A DNA stretch of 64,000 bases from Anthoceros angustus (lineage: Eukaryota; Streptophyta; Anthocerotopsida; Anthocerotales; Anthocerotaceae), in the NCBI GenBank assembly GCA_010909165.1, contig MU008165.1, positions 1,798,001 to 1,862,000 on the forward strand, written 5' to 3'. The translations under genes were made by a program, and so were the position numbers. The notes under the pieces are model-generated. The model did no database searches. It saw only the letters and a list, made by a program, of their open reading frames with translations, and was not told the DNA's origin. Below, in pieces: positions 35,863-47,497 of the stretch; the first letter of the stretch is position 1; each line of letters opens with the position of its first letter.

Positions 35863-36879
35863 CAAAAAAACAACAACTAATGAGAGGACTGAGGAGAAGT
35901 GCGTCACTGCAAGCAATGAAGAGAGGAAGACATCGACATGCTAGCCAGCAACAAGGACTGCACATCAGGATCAAGATTAGCGATAGATCTTGGGATATCA
36001 TCATCATAGCTAACATCCTTAGCAACAACAGCAGGTTAAGGAGGTGTAGGTACAATTGGTGCAGGGACAATAGGTGCAGCAGGTAAATTTCCCTCTAAAT
36101 GGTACTTATGTTTCTCCTGGGCTGCTTGGAACATTCTTAAAATGATACACCTATGTTTCTCCTGAATGCCCGGGCTCTTGATCTGCTATCCAAATGCCAA
36201 GTCTATCCACTATCGGATTTCGATGCTTGAGGTTACCTTTGGTATTTATGTTAAATGTAGATCGAGAGGCAGGAGCCTCAATGGCTAAAAAGTTGGACAC
36301 CTCCAACTGCTAGGAAGTTGGGGGAGGAAGATTCCTGGCAACACTTCCACCAAACTCTAGAGCCCCTCAACTCACTAGGGTGGCAGAGAAGCTCTTCCCC
36401 CATACCTCCATAGTCCAAAGCTTGGATTTTTTATATCCATTTTTCACTTAACCCCAAATGACCGTTTCATATTTTACCTCAGATCTTTGAAATTATATTA
36501 TTTTTTAGTATTCATCTTTTGATGTTCTTCTGTAAATTATATCGGGTGGGCCCGACACATATGCTCAAAGGTCCGGGATCTTCAATCGGTGTGGAAAAAT
36601 TCATAGAGTCCAAAACGCAAACTTACACACTTCTCTAAACTAGTAGGATTTGGAGAGAGAATGCATGGCGGGGCACATGCATGGGTGCTGCGATACACAT
36701 TGTCGTATAGATAAGTAGATTTGGATGGTAGGGCATATATATGCTTGGGTGTCGTGACACCTAGTGCTTGACTCTAGGTGTGCGTGGTTTTTATGGCTAT
36801 GTTAGAGCCCATGCAACTGGAATTCCATTCTGGTGCTAGTCAAAGACCATGACAGTAAATAATTGATACTTGTACTTAT
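35863..36879. other. Gene-less, AT-richer stretch
   Basis: No gene recognised. A short direct repeat (TATGTTTCTCCTG) occurs near 36108 and 36152. Confidence 0.4.
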
Positions 36880-38018
36880 TTACTTGAAAAATTGGGTCCA
36901 TAGCAAGTAAATTATTGTGTTCATGTTGTACACAAATCTCCAACATGAAGGATGTTTGCTAGCTGAGGCAAAAAGCTTTCCATCACCAAACCTGTGAAAC
37001 ACATACTCTATATATAATTGCATCCACATTCCCACACTGAGGTGATCGTTCTCATGATAGCTCCACTCTCTCTTGTCTACCTCCCTAGCTATATTGTAGA
37101 CATCGTCCCATGTGATCATGAGGGAGTCATCCCTTACCTTCACATAGTGGGGGCCTCATGGATTGATAAAACAAAGGGACAACATTTAACCACTAAAGAA
37201 AATTGATGACGTCGTAAAATCTTATCAACATATACGTGACAATATAAACAATGTCTCACCCAAGCTCTCTTCTTCATTGACAAATGTAGTTCTCTAATAT
37301 CTCGAATTATGCCTGTCGATACTAATCTTCTTATGCTATGTGCGGAAATTGTTTTCATGCTACTTCTTACTCAGATTATATCGGAATAGCACAAACAGCA
37401 TACCATTAGAATCGTGGCAACTAAATAAACAAGTTAGTATATGGCTTGTTTACATTAGTAACGACTAGAGAGAGTGCTGAAAAATTAAAGCCTTCATGTG
37501 AGCAAAACGTTTTCATTCAGCAGCTTGTTCAAAGCTGCTTAGAATCGAACAAAAAGGTCATCGTCACATTCTTCTCCACAAGAAAAATACTTTGGTGATG
37601 ATTTTATAAGAATATAGACTACTTGAGTAAGCTCTGAGTTATAAAAGACATGCGGTTAGAGACAAGGCATGCTATGTGAATCAAAGTGAGAGGAAGCATT
37701 TCTACAAACCAAACCCAATATACCTCACTACCATGATTGGTGAATCTGCTTTAGGTTGACTGGGTTGTGACAATTGACTTGGACCCTTTGTTCATACTGA
37801 TGCAAAATTTGTGGGTGCTCCATTATGGCTATCCATTCCCGCCATGAAATCTTCCACATGTCCCAAGCAATGTGTGAATTCCTGGCTTCCTTCATACGTC
37901 CTTGGGCAGAAGATTTCTTTTGTAGAGCAATTTTTGTCATGTTAGGTGGCATTCTCCAAACGTGTTGGCTGTGGTACTTCGATGGAAAAGGGAAAATATT
38001 AATCCCTCGGCAAATCAA
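36880..38018 (-). other. Cluster of minus-strand frames, possible decayed gene
   Basis: Three minus-strand frames (38018-37728, 37358-37140, 37143-36880) have protein-like composition (for example HIAWDMWKISWREWI; IAREVDKREWSYHENDHLSV) but no family I recognise, no clear start and stops between them. They could be exons of an unknown gene or parts of a transposon-derived protein. Confidence 0.25.
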
Positions 38019-38495
38019 CTTCCACCATCACGACTAACATGCACTCATTCAGCAGCAAAGTGTTGCAACTCAACTCCCGCTATCATGGATAACACGTACT
38101 CATTTGGCGCCATTGCATTCTAACCAAAACGGGGTTTCGGCATTTCAGTTAAGTTAGATTCAAAGACGGAAGGCCGCCGCTCAACGGGGTTGATGCCCAA
38201 CGAAGCCGGTGGCCGGTGAAGGCTAAACCGTATAAACATTCTCTACGTCACGGGTCTAGATGGCCAACATGAGAAGGAGATTAGACTAAAGACCATGTGA
38301 TCGTATTGAAGTGGAGACCGAATAAATATGTGCAGCTCCTGCCATACATTTAAGGTGTAAGTGGGTTTGAAAATATGTTTCTTATTTTTGGATTATTTGT
38401 TTTGGGTTTAAATATGGGTTTTAAATTATTAAGTACATTTAAAAGTAAAAATTAATCAAATTTAAAAAATACATGTTTAAACCTAGACTAATAGT

Positions 38496-38650
38496 TAGGG
38501 TTTTGAATGAATTAAGAAACACATTTTAAAAACTAAAATGAAAATTAGGGTTAGGATGAATTAAGAAATGCATTTTCAAAACTAAACTGACAATTAAGAT
38601 TTAGGATGAATTACGAAACACATTTTCAAAAATAAACTGACAGATAAGGT
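38496..38650. repeat. Three degenerate ~50-bp tandem repeats
   Basis: Units contain GATGAATTAAGAAACACATT, an A-rich link and TTAGGG-like words at their joins. They sit in strongly AT-rich DNA. Confidence 0.7.
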
Positions 38651-38762
38651 TTGGGAATCTTTTTTCTAATCATCGAAACCAAAAAGATTAAAACTAAATA
38701 ATATCTTACAACCCATGATCCCTAACTAAACGCCAAAAACAATGTGCCCTTAGCCTGCACCC

Positions 38763-38982
38763 TTGTCCAAACGGCTTAGGCCAAATAGACACACATTTAT
38801 AAGAACGTCGTGATTAAGCATCCTGAGCTTAGATCGGTACTTAGATGGGGTGCTTAAAGGGAGTGGATGCCCTTGGTGCAAGTAGCTTAGGCACGCCATG
38901 GTGAAAGTGGTTAAGTACCGAGTCCCATGATGGAAATCCGTCCTTAATGGGCTTAAAATAAAATTCTTCTTCTTCTTCTTCT
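38763..38982 (+). mobile_element. 5S-rRNA-like short dispersed repeat, copy 1
   Basis: About 220 bp, similar to 42766-42979. It contains TTAAGCATCCTGAGC and GTACTTAGATGGGGTGC, which resemble the A box, intermediate element and C box of plant 5S rRNA genes, and ends in a (TTC)n tail. This fits a 5S-derived SINE or a Cassandra-type 5S-carrying element; terminal repeats were not identified. Confidence 0.45.
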
Positions 38983-40351
38983 TGACCGCGACTATTTAAT
39001 CCATAGTCTTTGAGGTTAGGGGTCCTAATTACAATGATCTAAGTAAAACAAGAAATAGTGATATAAGATGTAAGTATTATTGATATAATTTAGTAGGGGA
39101 GGAGCCTACTATGTGGAGAAGTAAGTAGCAAGCATCGCAGGAGCGGAGAAATGTGTGAAGTGGTATTATAGCGAGTAAAAGATAGCCTAGCTAGAGACAA
39201 ACAAAAAGTGAATACGACACAAAAAAAATATTATGCATATATCACGCTTTTGTGGCGCAGCCACAACGTGGCTGTGAAACTCGAGGAGGCGCCGCTGTAA
39301 ATGGCGACCGTCTTCCGGCCTTCCAGCCTTCCAGCCTCACCAGGCCCACGACTCATGATATGCACCCGCACGTATCCCGTGACTGTGAAGCTGCGCTGCG
39401 AGACGTGCAAATCGAGTGGCAACAGTTTCCAGAAGCTCGGCAAACGGGAAATGTATAGAATTTCCCGTCTGCTTTTCTTCTGTTCTAGAGTGTATGCAAA
39501 GTGATGGGCAACGGCGTAGCTACGCTGAAGTTGTGAGTTGTAAGCACACATCTTACAAGAAACGAAGGTTACTGGAACGCCCCGCCGCTTCGACACAAAT
39601 GTCACGTTTCCCAAGGCGGTGCTGTCGTCCAAATCCGCAGTGCAGGCCTGTGTGAAAAGCACGGCCAGGTCCTGACACACGCAGTTCCAGCGGAAATCGC
39701 TGGTCAGAGGAAACTCCCCAGTTGCTTCTTCCCGGCGGTGCAGAAGCTGGATGTGGAAGAAGTGAGATTGCGTAGCACAGATTGGAGCAGGCAGCAGCTG
39801 GAGTGCAATTCTGGTCCGCTGAGCTGCAAGGCTGGGTGTGAGAAGGCTGGAAAAGGCAGGAGTGGGTGCAGGAGGGAGGTGTTGCTTGCCTGGCCTTGCT
39901 TAGCTACACGAGGATTGCATGAGCTGTGTCCGGCGAGGTCCAGTTTAATCGAAGAAAGTCGGGAAGGTGGGCCACCCGTGACAGCAGCCACATCTGGGGA
40001 GCTGGGTGCTGCTTGTGACGAGAGAAGGGCAGCACGAGCAGGAGCAGGTGAGGCAGATCGGCTGCGGCATCGGCGGATCGGGGCCGTGGCCATGGCGCCG
40101 GTGGCTGGATGTCTGAAGATCTTGTGGTCTGCGTCTGGCAGCATTCTTCGTGCGTGAGCTTCCAGGTGGGGAATTTGGGTTGAGTTGGGGGGGTGTGAGT
40201 GTTGAGGAAATGCAATGCTGAGGCCAGGTTTGGACGTTGACGACGCTGTGGTTCAGATCTGGTGGAATGGACGGGGGAGCTGGTGGTATGATGTGAGACA
40301 GTAGAGATTGGAGAGTCTCCGGACTGGATCTGGGGGTGGTTGGGCCTGAAA

Positions 40352-42012
40352 ATGACAAGGCAGCCTGTACCGAAGCTTTCTAAGCCAGGAGTAGGAGCGG
40401 TGCTGCAGAAGTCGTTCAGGTTGTTGCGAGGTCACGCTCAGCATTTCTTCCTCGTTGCAGCCGTGCTCATCTTTCCTCTTACCCTAATCTCTTCCCTGGT
40501 ACATACTCCTACCTTCAACGCGATTGTCAATGACACCCCGGGGCTCATTTTCACCCTCGTTCCCGCAAATTCTGCCCTGTCAGCGATTAGAAACCCCGGT
40601 GATCTGCATCACTCCCTTCTAGACTTCCCGACGCATCTCACCTCGCAGAGCAGGCATCTGCTTCAGTTTACAGATGACGAGGGTTCGTTGCTTGGGATTA
40701 AGGTGAAGGATGGCGACGCACAGAAATCGGGGTTTCTGGACTTCTTCCGAGGCTTCTTTGGGTCTGCTGCAGAGAGCAAAAACCTGACTCTTCCTGATAA
40801 TTTCGCCTTGAATGCCTCGATTGAAGCATCTACCAGCATACCAGAACCTCAGGGTAACATTTCTTTGAGCAGCCAGCAAATAGATGGGGACTCGAACGCG
40901 AATGGTGAGATCAAGGACTCTGTTGAAGATGAAGGCGACATGCTGGCAAGCTTCACCTCGGAGAAGGCTTCCCAGCTCTTCTGGATGGTGCTCTTGATCG
41001 TGTGCGATTTAGGAGCTTGGGTTGTTCTGAAGTGTGTTTCAGAAGCAGCTGTGGCCACCAGTGTCGCAGGTAGTTACTTGGGAACACTGGCAGGGTTGCC
41101 TGGACAACCGAAGAAGGTTTTCTTCACCCGTGATTATTTCAGGTATGTCTGCTGCTAGTGTGCTGGTTTGTACTACCTGATGGGGGACTCCCCCTTAGTG
41201 TCGATCTTCTTATCAACTTTTCTGCTTCTCTTTCATTGACCAGGTCACTATGGCACGCCTCTGGCCGAGTCTTCGTCACCGTCCTTGCACTAGGGAGTCT
41301 ATTCACAATTATTGATGTGCTGCTATTCACTGCTCTAATTGTTGAGTACGCTGTCTTGATGCTGCTTCTGAACGTTCCTGCCCTCACCGTCATCTTTCTG
41401 GCGATGACTTTCCTGTTCTTTGGCGTGGTTGCCATTCATGTGCTTATTGTCACAACCCTAGCCCCCGCTGTCTCTGTTCTGGAGGGCAAGTATGGATGGA
41501 CAGCTCTCGCAAGAAGTGCATACCTCATTAGAAATTCCAGGAAGTTTTCAACTGCCTTCTTGCTCAAAATCATCATCCTGGTTGTGCAATACCTGCTTCT
41601 AGGGCTGGGAGTGAACGCACTCATTTATGGGTTCATCGACTTCAGCGCCAGGCTACTGCTAGGCAACAAGTCAGTGGAGGAATTCGCCCGTTCTGAGGGT
41701 GTGGTGAAGATACCATGGATGGTGATTGACTATGACATCCTCTTCAACAACACGGTGGCCACTGCTGTTACTCTGTTCACTATTGTGGTGAACACAGTTC
41801 TCCTCTTCTTCTGCAAGACAGGGTGTGGAGAGCACCTCGGCGAGAAGGTGACTTTTGGGGGTAGTAGAGAGCTCACTGAACTAGTTAGGGATGGTAGCAC
41901 TGCTCATAGAAGCTCGGGGACAGGCACTTCTTACAATGCCAGTGATTCTTTGCTAGAGTTTGTGTCACCTTCGAGCTCCCATGCCATTCGGCATGGCGGC
42001 CATGGGCCCTGA
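40352..42012 (+). CDS. Polytopic membrane protein, uncharacterised plant family
   Basis: Two exons in phase (40352-41142 and 41244-42012) encode 519 aa, starting at the first in-frame ATG (MTRQPVPKLS). Hydrophobic segments include FFLVAAVLIFPLTLISSLV near the N terminus, LFWMVLLIVCDLGAWVV at the end of exon 1, and at least five more in exon 2. A long hydrophilic, Ser/Asp-rich loop separates the first and second segments. The arrangement and the central VAVSVLEGKYGW-like region (here APAVSVLEGKYGW) resemble unnamed multi-pass proteins of land plants that Arabidopsis holds as a small family. No catalytic motif is seen, so transport or organisation of an internal membrane is only a guess. The C-terminal tail is Ser/His-rich and presumably cytosolic. 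Confidence 0.82.
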
Positions 42013-42765
42013 ATCCTGGACGTGATTTTGTCCTAGATTATGTGGGAGGGGGCGGCGGGGGGAAATTCGAACTGCATCACCCCCGTCATTAGCTCCTCTC
42101 ATTACCTCATGTAGATTAGTAAAAGTGGGTCGATATTGTTCCTGTGGATTGTTAGATCCGCCGCTCAATTCATTCACACTTACCGGTTCACCTAACGAAT
42201 AACTCTTTCCTTTGCCATTCTGCTTCTGTCTGACTGACAAAAAAATAGAGCAGCTGCAACGTGTTGTGGTGTGATGCCCAACTTGTGCATCACATTCACA
42301 CCTATCTTGCCACTTCACTGCCACAACCTTCCGACTTCCTGTCTCTGTGAACTTTACTCCCTGCTACCTGTCAGAGCATGCTTTTCAGAGCAGCTACGTT
42401 CCAAACCCGGCATGTTTCAAGTGTTGTCGTTACATTTCTTCCACAGTGCCATTTTAAAGACGCAAAAAACAGATGACGCTGCTAGAACTTAAATGCCAAA
42501 CCCGGTTGGCTGCATTGCGGGATTTGAGAACGCATTATCACTCTACATGAACACTCTTTTTGTGACGCTAATTATGAACCCTGTAAACTGAAGAATACGG
42601 GTGTGGTGTGACCGGAGACAATATGTCACGTATGTGTGCAGTTTCCAGCCGGAAAATTAAGTTCTTCCTGCCTACCTAGTAGCTAGTTAAACATACAATT
42701 TGAAATTTGAAACCGTTGAGGTACCGTACACCGAGGGGTGGTTCAACAGGGTTATGCCAACTGTG
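42013..42765. other. 3' flank and intergenic DNA
   Basis: Probable 3' untranslated region of the membrane-protein gene, then DNA without recognisable genes. Confidence 0.45.
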
Positions 42766-42979
42766 TGTCCAAATGGCTTAGGCCAAATGAATACACATTT
42801 ATAAGAACGCAGTTATTAATCATCCTGCGCTTAGTTCGGCACTTAGATGGGGTGCCTAAAGGGAGTGGATGCCATTGGTGGAAGTAGCCTGGGCACACCA
42901 TGGTACAAGTAGTTAAGTACCAAGTCCAATAACAGGAAAATTCCATTCAAGTGGACTATAATATATTCTTCTTCTTCTA
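42766..42979 (+). mobile_element. 5S-rRNA-like short dispersed repeat, copy 2
   Basis: Roughly three quarters identical to 38763-38982 by eye, including TGTCCAAA.GGCTTAGGCCAA, ACACATTTATAAGAAC and TTAGATGGGGTGC, and ending in a shorter TTC tail. Confidence 0.45.
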
Positions 42980-43984
42980 TGCCGAGATAATTATTTTAAA
43001 AAATATAAGTTCAACATCAATATTTATATTTTTGAAATTTTCTAAAAATAATTTTATCAAAAACATTTCAACATTTGTTAAACTACATACCTATCTAAAA
43101 CTAAATATTAACTTCCCTCAAACAAGCCCTAGTTTCAAAGCGAGTGTACCGTTCTCGGTCTTCCGATCCTGGCCTACTAGGGCTCCCGTTCCTTCTCCCG
43201 CCGTTCTTGGCCTCCTAATCTCGACGATGTGCTCAGTCTTTTGATCTCGGCCAACCCTTCTCCTCGCCTTTTCTTGGTTTTCGGCATCTAGCCCGGATAA
43301 TTTTTTCGATATTCGGTATTTTCTGCTTAATAATTTCTTGATTTTTATTATTTTATAATTATAATTGATTAATGCCAAGGCACCCCTCGAAGGACGGTGA
43401 ACAAATCCTGGCTAATAAGGACGTATGTATGTGGATAATATTCCGACGTCGTTGAAATATTACGTTTTTGGGGAGGAAAACTAACCGTGCAACCCCCGTC
43501 CCTACACACTGACCAATTGAAGGGGATAAACCTTCTTCAACTAGGATCTTGATCAAGCAGCAGCATAAACGATTCCGCAGCCTATGACAAGGATGGCTGC
43601 GATCATTCTTGAACAACACATTCAATGTGGATAGGAGTGTTCAGAGACATCTACATAGTTACTTGGGCAGAGCGCCTTGAGTGCAAAAAGCAAACATTCG
43701 AATCCAATCCTACTGAGAAAATGAGCACATACCTACTGGTATGCATGCATATGTAACCCATGGCAGCCTGGTAATGCAAACGCTGAGATGACTAATGATA
43801 TTGGTAGGTGAAGGAGTTACCTATAAGCCCAAAGGAAATAATTATTGAAACTTACATACTGTGCTATGGCGTATATACTAAAATGATCTGGGGTTTTAAG
43901 AGGGTTGTCATAAGAAGTTTTTCCGCCGCTAAAATAAGCACTAGCAGGGAGGGCCATACTAAGAAGGGGCATTCGGCCCCAGGG
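42980..43984. other. AT-rich, gene-less
   Basis: Very AT-rich to about 43110. A minus-strand frame at 43625-43359 has no recognised family. Confidence 0.4.
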
Positions 43985-44764
43985 AATGGTGGCATCGACA
44001 AAGGTGACTTCGGTTGCCATCGATGCAGCTATGGCCACCGCCATGAACAACATGATTGAACTGCTGGAGAAGGTGCGAAACCTCAAGCTGCGGTGCACAA
44101 AGATGGAGAGCGTTATGGGTACTTCCGTAGATGGTACGCAAACAGGAGGAGCCACGCAGGAGCCACATCTGTTGAGTTCATGGAGTACATGAATGTAGCC
44201 ATGGCAGGCTCCTCTTTGAATCCAACCAGGCCTTTGAGAGGTTTCAAGTTTGGTGCACCTCCTCCCCCTCCTTCCCCTTTCCCTCCTCCCTCTCCTTTCC
44301 CTTTCATTTGAGCAATGCATCTCGCTCCCCCTCCAATTCCACAGGGACAGCCGGCTGCACCCTGTGCCATGGAGGGAGAGGTGCAGCCGGCTGTCCCTGT
44401 GGAATTGGAGGGGGAGCGAGATGCATCCCCGGAATGAAAAGAAAAGGAGAGAGAGGAGGGAAAGGGGAAGGAGGGGGAGGAGGCGCACCAAACTCGAAAC
44501 CTCTGAAGGGCCCGATTGGGTTCGAGGAGGAGCCTGTCATGGCTATGTTCATGGAGTGGTGTTCATAACTATGGTTTCTGCATGGCTACCCTTGTTTGCG
44601 TGCCATCTATAGAAGTGGGGTTCCATCCATAATGCCCTCCATCTTCGTTTATTGTAGCTTGAGGTTGTGCACCTTTTCCACCAATTCAATCATGAGGTTC
44701 ATGGCACCGGCCATGGCTGCATCTATGGCAACCGTAGTCACCTTCTTCGATGCCACCATCCCCC
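43985..44764. repeat. Large palindrome of a gag-like sequence
   Basis: Two arms of about 380 bp face each other around an 18-nt spacer (44362-44379). The inner 47 bp (44315-44361 with 44380-44426) are perfectly complementary; similarity falls off outward. Each arm, read inward, encodes the same protein piece starting MVAS.KVT.VAIDAAMA with IEL.EKV.NLKL, and a Pro-rich stretch (FGAPPPPPSPFPP). It looks like a retroelement gag fragment duplicated head to head. Confidence 0.9.
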
Positions 44765-45239
44765 GAAGCTTCTCCTTATCTTTGCCTAAGCTAGCTACAT
44801 AGCTCTCTCCCCTGGATCTCCTCCTCAAAGCTCTGCTGTAGACACACTCACACTCTACCCTCTCACAGCCTCTAGGCACCCCAGTCCTATCCTCAACAAG
44901 AGTGTGGCACGAGTGCTAAGATGCCCCCTTTAGGGTCAGCCTCATCCCTTAAATATGGAGACTTACTTCATCCCCAAGTAACTGCTTAAAGTAGACTACC
45001 TTCCTTAAGCCCTAAGCTAAGCTTCGCTACCACTAACCACATCTTACTAAACTAAATCCAAGGTTGCATGCCTCTCATGCATGGCTCCTTACTTTTTCCC
45101 CTACCAGGAAAAAATGATCATTGCCCTCAGTGATAGCCAATATATCGAGCGATCATCCATGATCCTTTCTGGATCTCCTCTAACATTATCCAAACTAGGT
45201 TTGAGATATTGAACATGTACTCTGGTATGATTCCACGTT

Positions 45240-45720
45240 TCATAGGCACGCTACTCTTTGCAAGGAATCCCTCAATTTTTCGCAATCCTTGATTATGTTG
45301 CATGAAAATACTATATTTCTTTTTGTCCATGTCCTCCTTCTGCTTGCCTGGTGTGCAAGAATCCATTCAGGCAGTTGTAGCTTGTAAGCCAATTCCCCAA
45401 TGCGCTCTAAGAATACAAAAAGACCTCCATATCTCGGCCTTAGCTGAAGAGATAATCCCAGTGGTAATATGAAATGTTTCAACTTTACCCATAACTTATC
45501 ACCAACATTGAAGACACTTTCTCTTCTGTGCTTGACATTATATTTCTTGAGCCTTGGCTAAAATTTCATTAGCAATCTCATGCCTAGCCTTCCCTGAAGT
45601 CGGATGCCCCACCAACGGGGAGAGTTGGTGCTTGCTCCAGCTGGGCCATGCGGCCGACTGCTTTGGAGCTCCAAACTTTGCCCCTCTTGCCCCCTTCTCC
45701 CTTGCACCTTTTCCCTTCAC
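45240..45720 (-). mobile_element. Ty3/gypsy polyprotein C-terminal remnant
   Basis: Minus-strand frames carry GKARHEIANEILAKAQEI, then LQLRPRYGG.F..LERIGE and LAYKLQLPE, the usual end of gypsy integrase. Frameshifts and stops separate the pieces. The nearby palindrome may derive from the gag of a related element. Confidence 0.7.
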
Positions 45721-46229
45721 CGGCTTAGACTAGTGACGGTGTAGAACACTCTATCCCCTTGGGCGCATCCTGCAACTCTAAACCCTTACCCTAAAAAACA
45801 CATCTGTTGTATTATAGATTCTAGACTTGGGTGGCAAGATTGATACATTGGGGCCTTCGTGGCCGATCTCGTCAGGGTCATGTGATCATAAATTTTCCCA
45901 TCTTATGCGGCGAAAAAACTTGTTATGACAACCCTGATAAAAAAGCCCACATCACTTCAGTACACTATAGCAGTGACGTGAGTGACGATATTTAGCTGAA
46001 GCATCTCTTAATAGCGTGTGCACTTGATATAATGATCTTCCAGGAAGAGCATCACGGTGCCCTGACAAAGATAGAACAACAACAAAAAGGACATCCCAAT
46101 AAAGTGGCAGCAATAATCTCCTACCACCGAGCTGGGAATCACAACCAAACACTTCCAAGCCGCAAGACAACCGAGTAGGAATCGCAGTTCCAAAGCTCCA
46201 AAATCCTAAAATCTATGGCGTTCAATGCC

Positions 46230-46930
46230 AACTACACAGCTAATGACTGAGACAAGTTTATATTGAATGGACAGGAGATCAAAACTACTATGGCCTACAA
46301 CTACTTGGGTCTCCTAATTCCGAGAAATTATAAACAATACAAGGACTAAAGATGTCTGACAAGAGATAGCAAAAGCGCTAGCAAAGGCCCAATCTTTACT
46401 AAACAAACTTGCAAACGGATGCCTCAACGACATAGGGATTGCCATTATGGTTTCCAAGGTTTGTGTTCGCACCAGTCCACACTATGCAACTGAAACTTGG
46501 GGACCATCCTACTTGGCTAGGCATTGGGAAGATGTGGAATCTATCCAAATCGTTTCTTTAGGAGAATATTGAAACTTAAGATCACTTCTAGCTCAATATC
46601 TAATGATTATTAGCTATTGAGTTAGGGGAATATCCATTAGACATCCAAGCTCTCAAACAAAGAATGAGATTTGCTCAATACCTCGTTCAAATGGAAGCAT
46701 CCTAGGGCCTTAAGAGCCGACATAAAAATATGCAGGTTTGGAGGGCGGTGGGCCAACCTATACTCTTGGCTGCACAGATCTGTGCTTGCATCATTATGCA
46801 CCCATATATAGGCCCCATCTAGATGGCGCTTGGCTTCATGTGCTTGCATAATGATGCCATGGCACAAATACATACAAGCCCTAACCAAGCTATACACCCA
46901 ACCAATGGAACAACTATTCTGTCACCTCGG
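46230..46930 (+). mobile_element. Non-LTR retrotransposon (LINE) remnant
   Basis: Plus-strand frames, with shifts and stops, show NGQEIKTTMAYNYLGL, then HYATETWGPSYLARHWEDVE, LRRILKLKITSSSISNDY and RALRADIKICRFGGRWANLY. This is the C-terminal part of a plant LINE polyprotein. Poly-A runs at 47249-47259 and 47327-47341 could be old tails. Confidence 0.65.
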
Positions 46931-47497
46931 TATTTACATACTTGGGAGCGTGCAAAGCTGAATTAACAAGACTATCATTTGAGCATGTAGGCTAGCCATG
47001 GGCTGAAAGGACCGCGCACTAAGTGGGCGGCTCGAGTGCGCCAATAGGTCAGTGGACTCCGTGCGTCCCAGCCTTGTAGGTGTGCCGGGATTCTCGGTAG
47101 ACTCCATGCGTCCTGGCCTTGCACAGTGTCGAGAGTGGGGCAGGACTCCCGGCGTGCTGATCGCACGGTAGTACGCGCTAGTAGCACGGCGGACACGGGG
47201 GACTTTAGGCCGGCGCACTCGTGGCGGTGGGAGTCTCGGCATCCCGGAATTGCAAAAAAAAAAAGAATTTGCAGAGAAATTTGTGAGGCTAAAGTCCAAG
47301 GACAGAATCGACCACGGAGAGCGGCGAAAAAAAAAAAAAAAGAAGGGTACCAAAATCCAAGGATGATTGTTGCTTGGCTGATAGTAATTGGGAGCTTTGG
47401 GAAGCAAAATTTGATGTACGATTCCCAAGGGCCAAGGACAACTTAGGTATATAAATGATGACAAGCTTGTGATATCGTTTCAAACAAGAACAACATT
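46931..47497. other. Short GC-rich repeat and A-runs
   Basis: An imperfect direct repeat (ACTCC.TGCGTCC.GCCTTG) near 47057 and 47101, followed by two poly-A runs. No gene seen. Confidence 0.4.

Noticed and set aside
39231-40144. Minus-strand frames of 149 and 146 aa upstream of the membrane-protein gene
   Set aside because: No family resemblance; GC-rich leader region of a plus-strand gene.
44250-44612. 120-aa plus-strand frame across the palindrome centre
   Set aside because: It crosses the spacer of an inverted duplication, so it joins a sense arm to an antisense arm.
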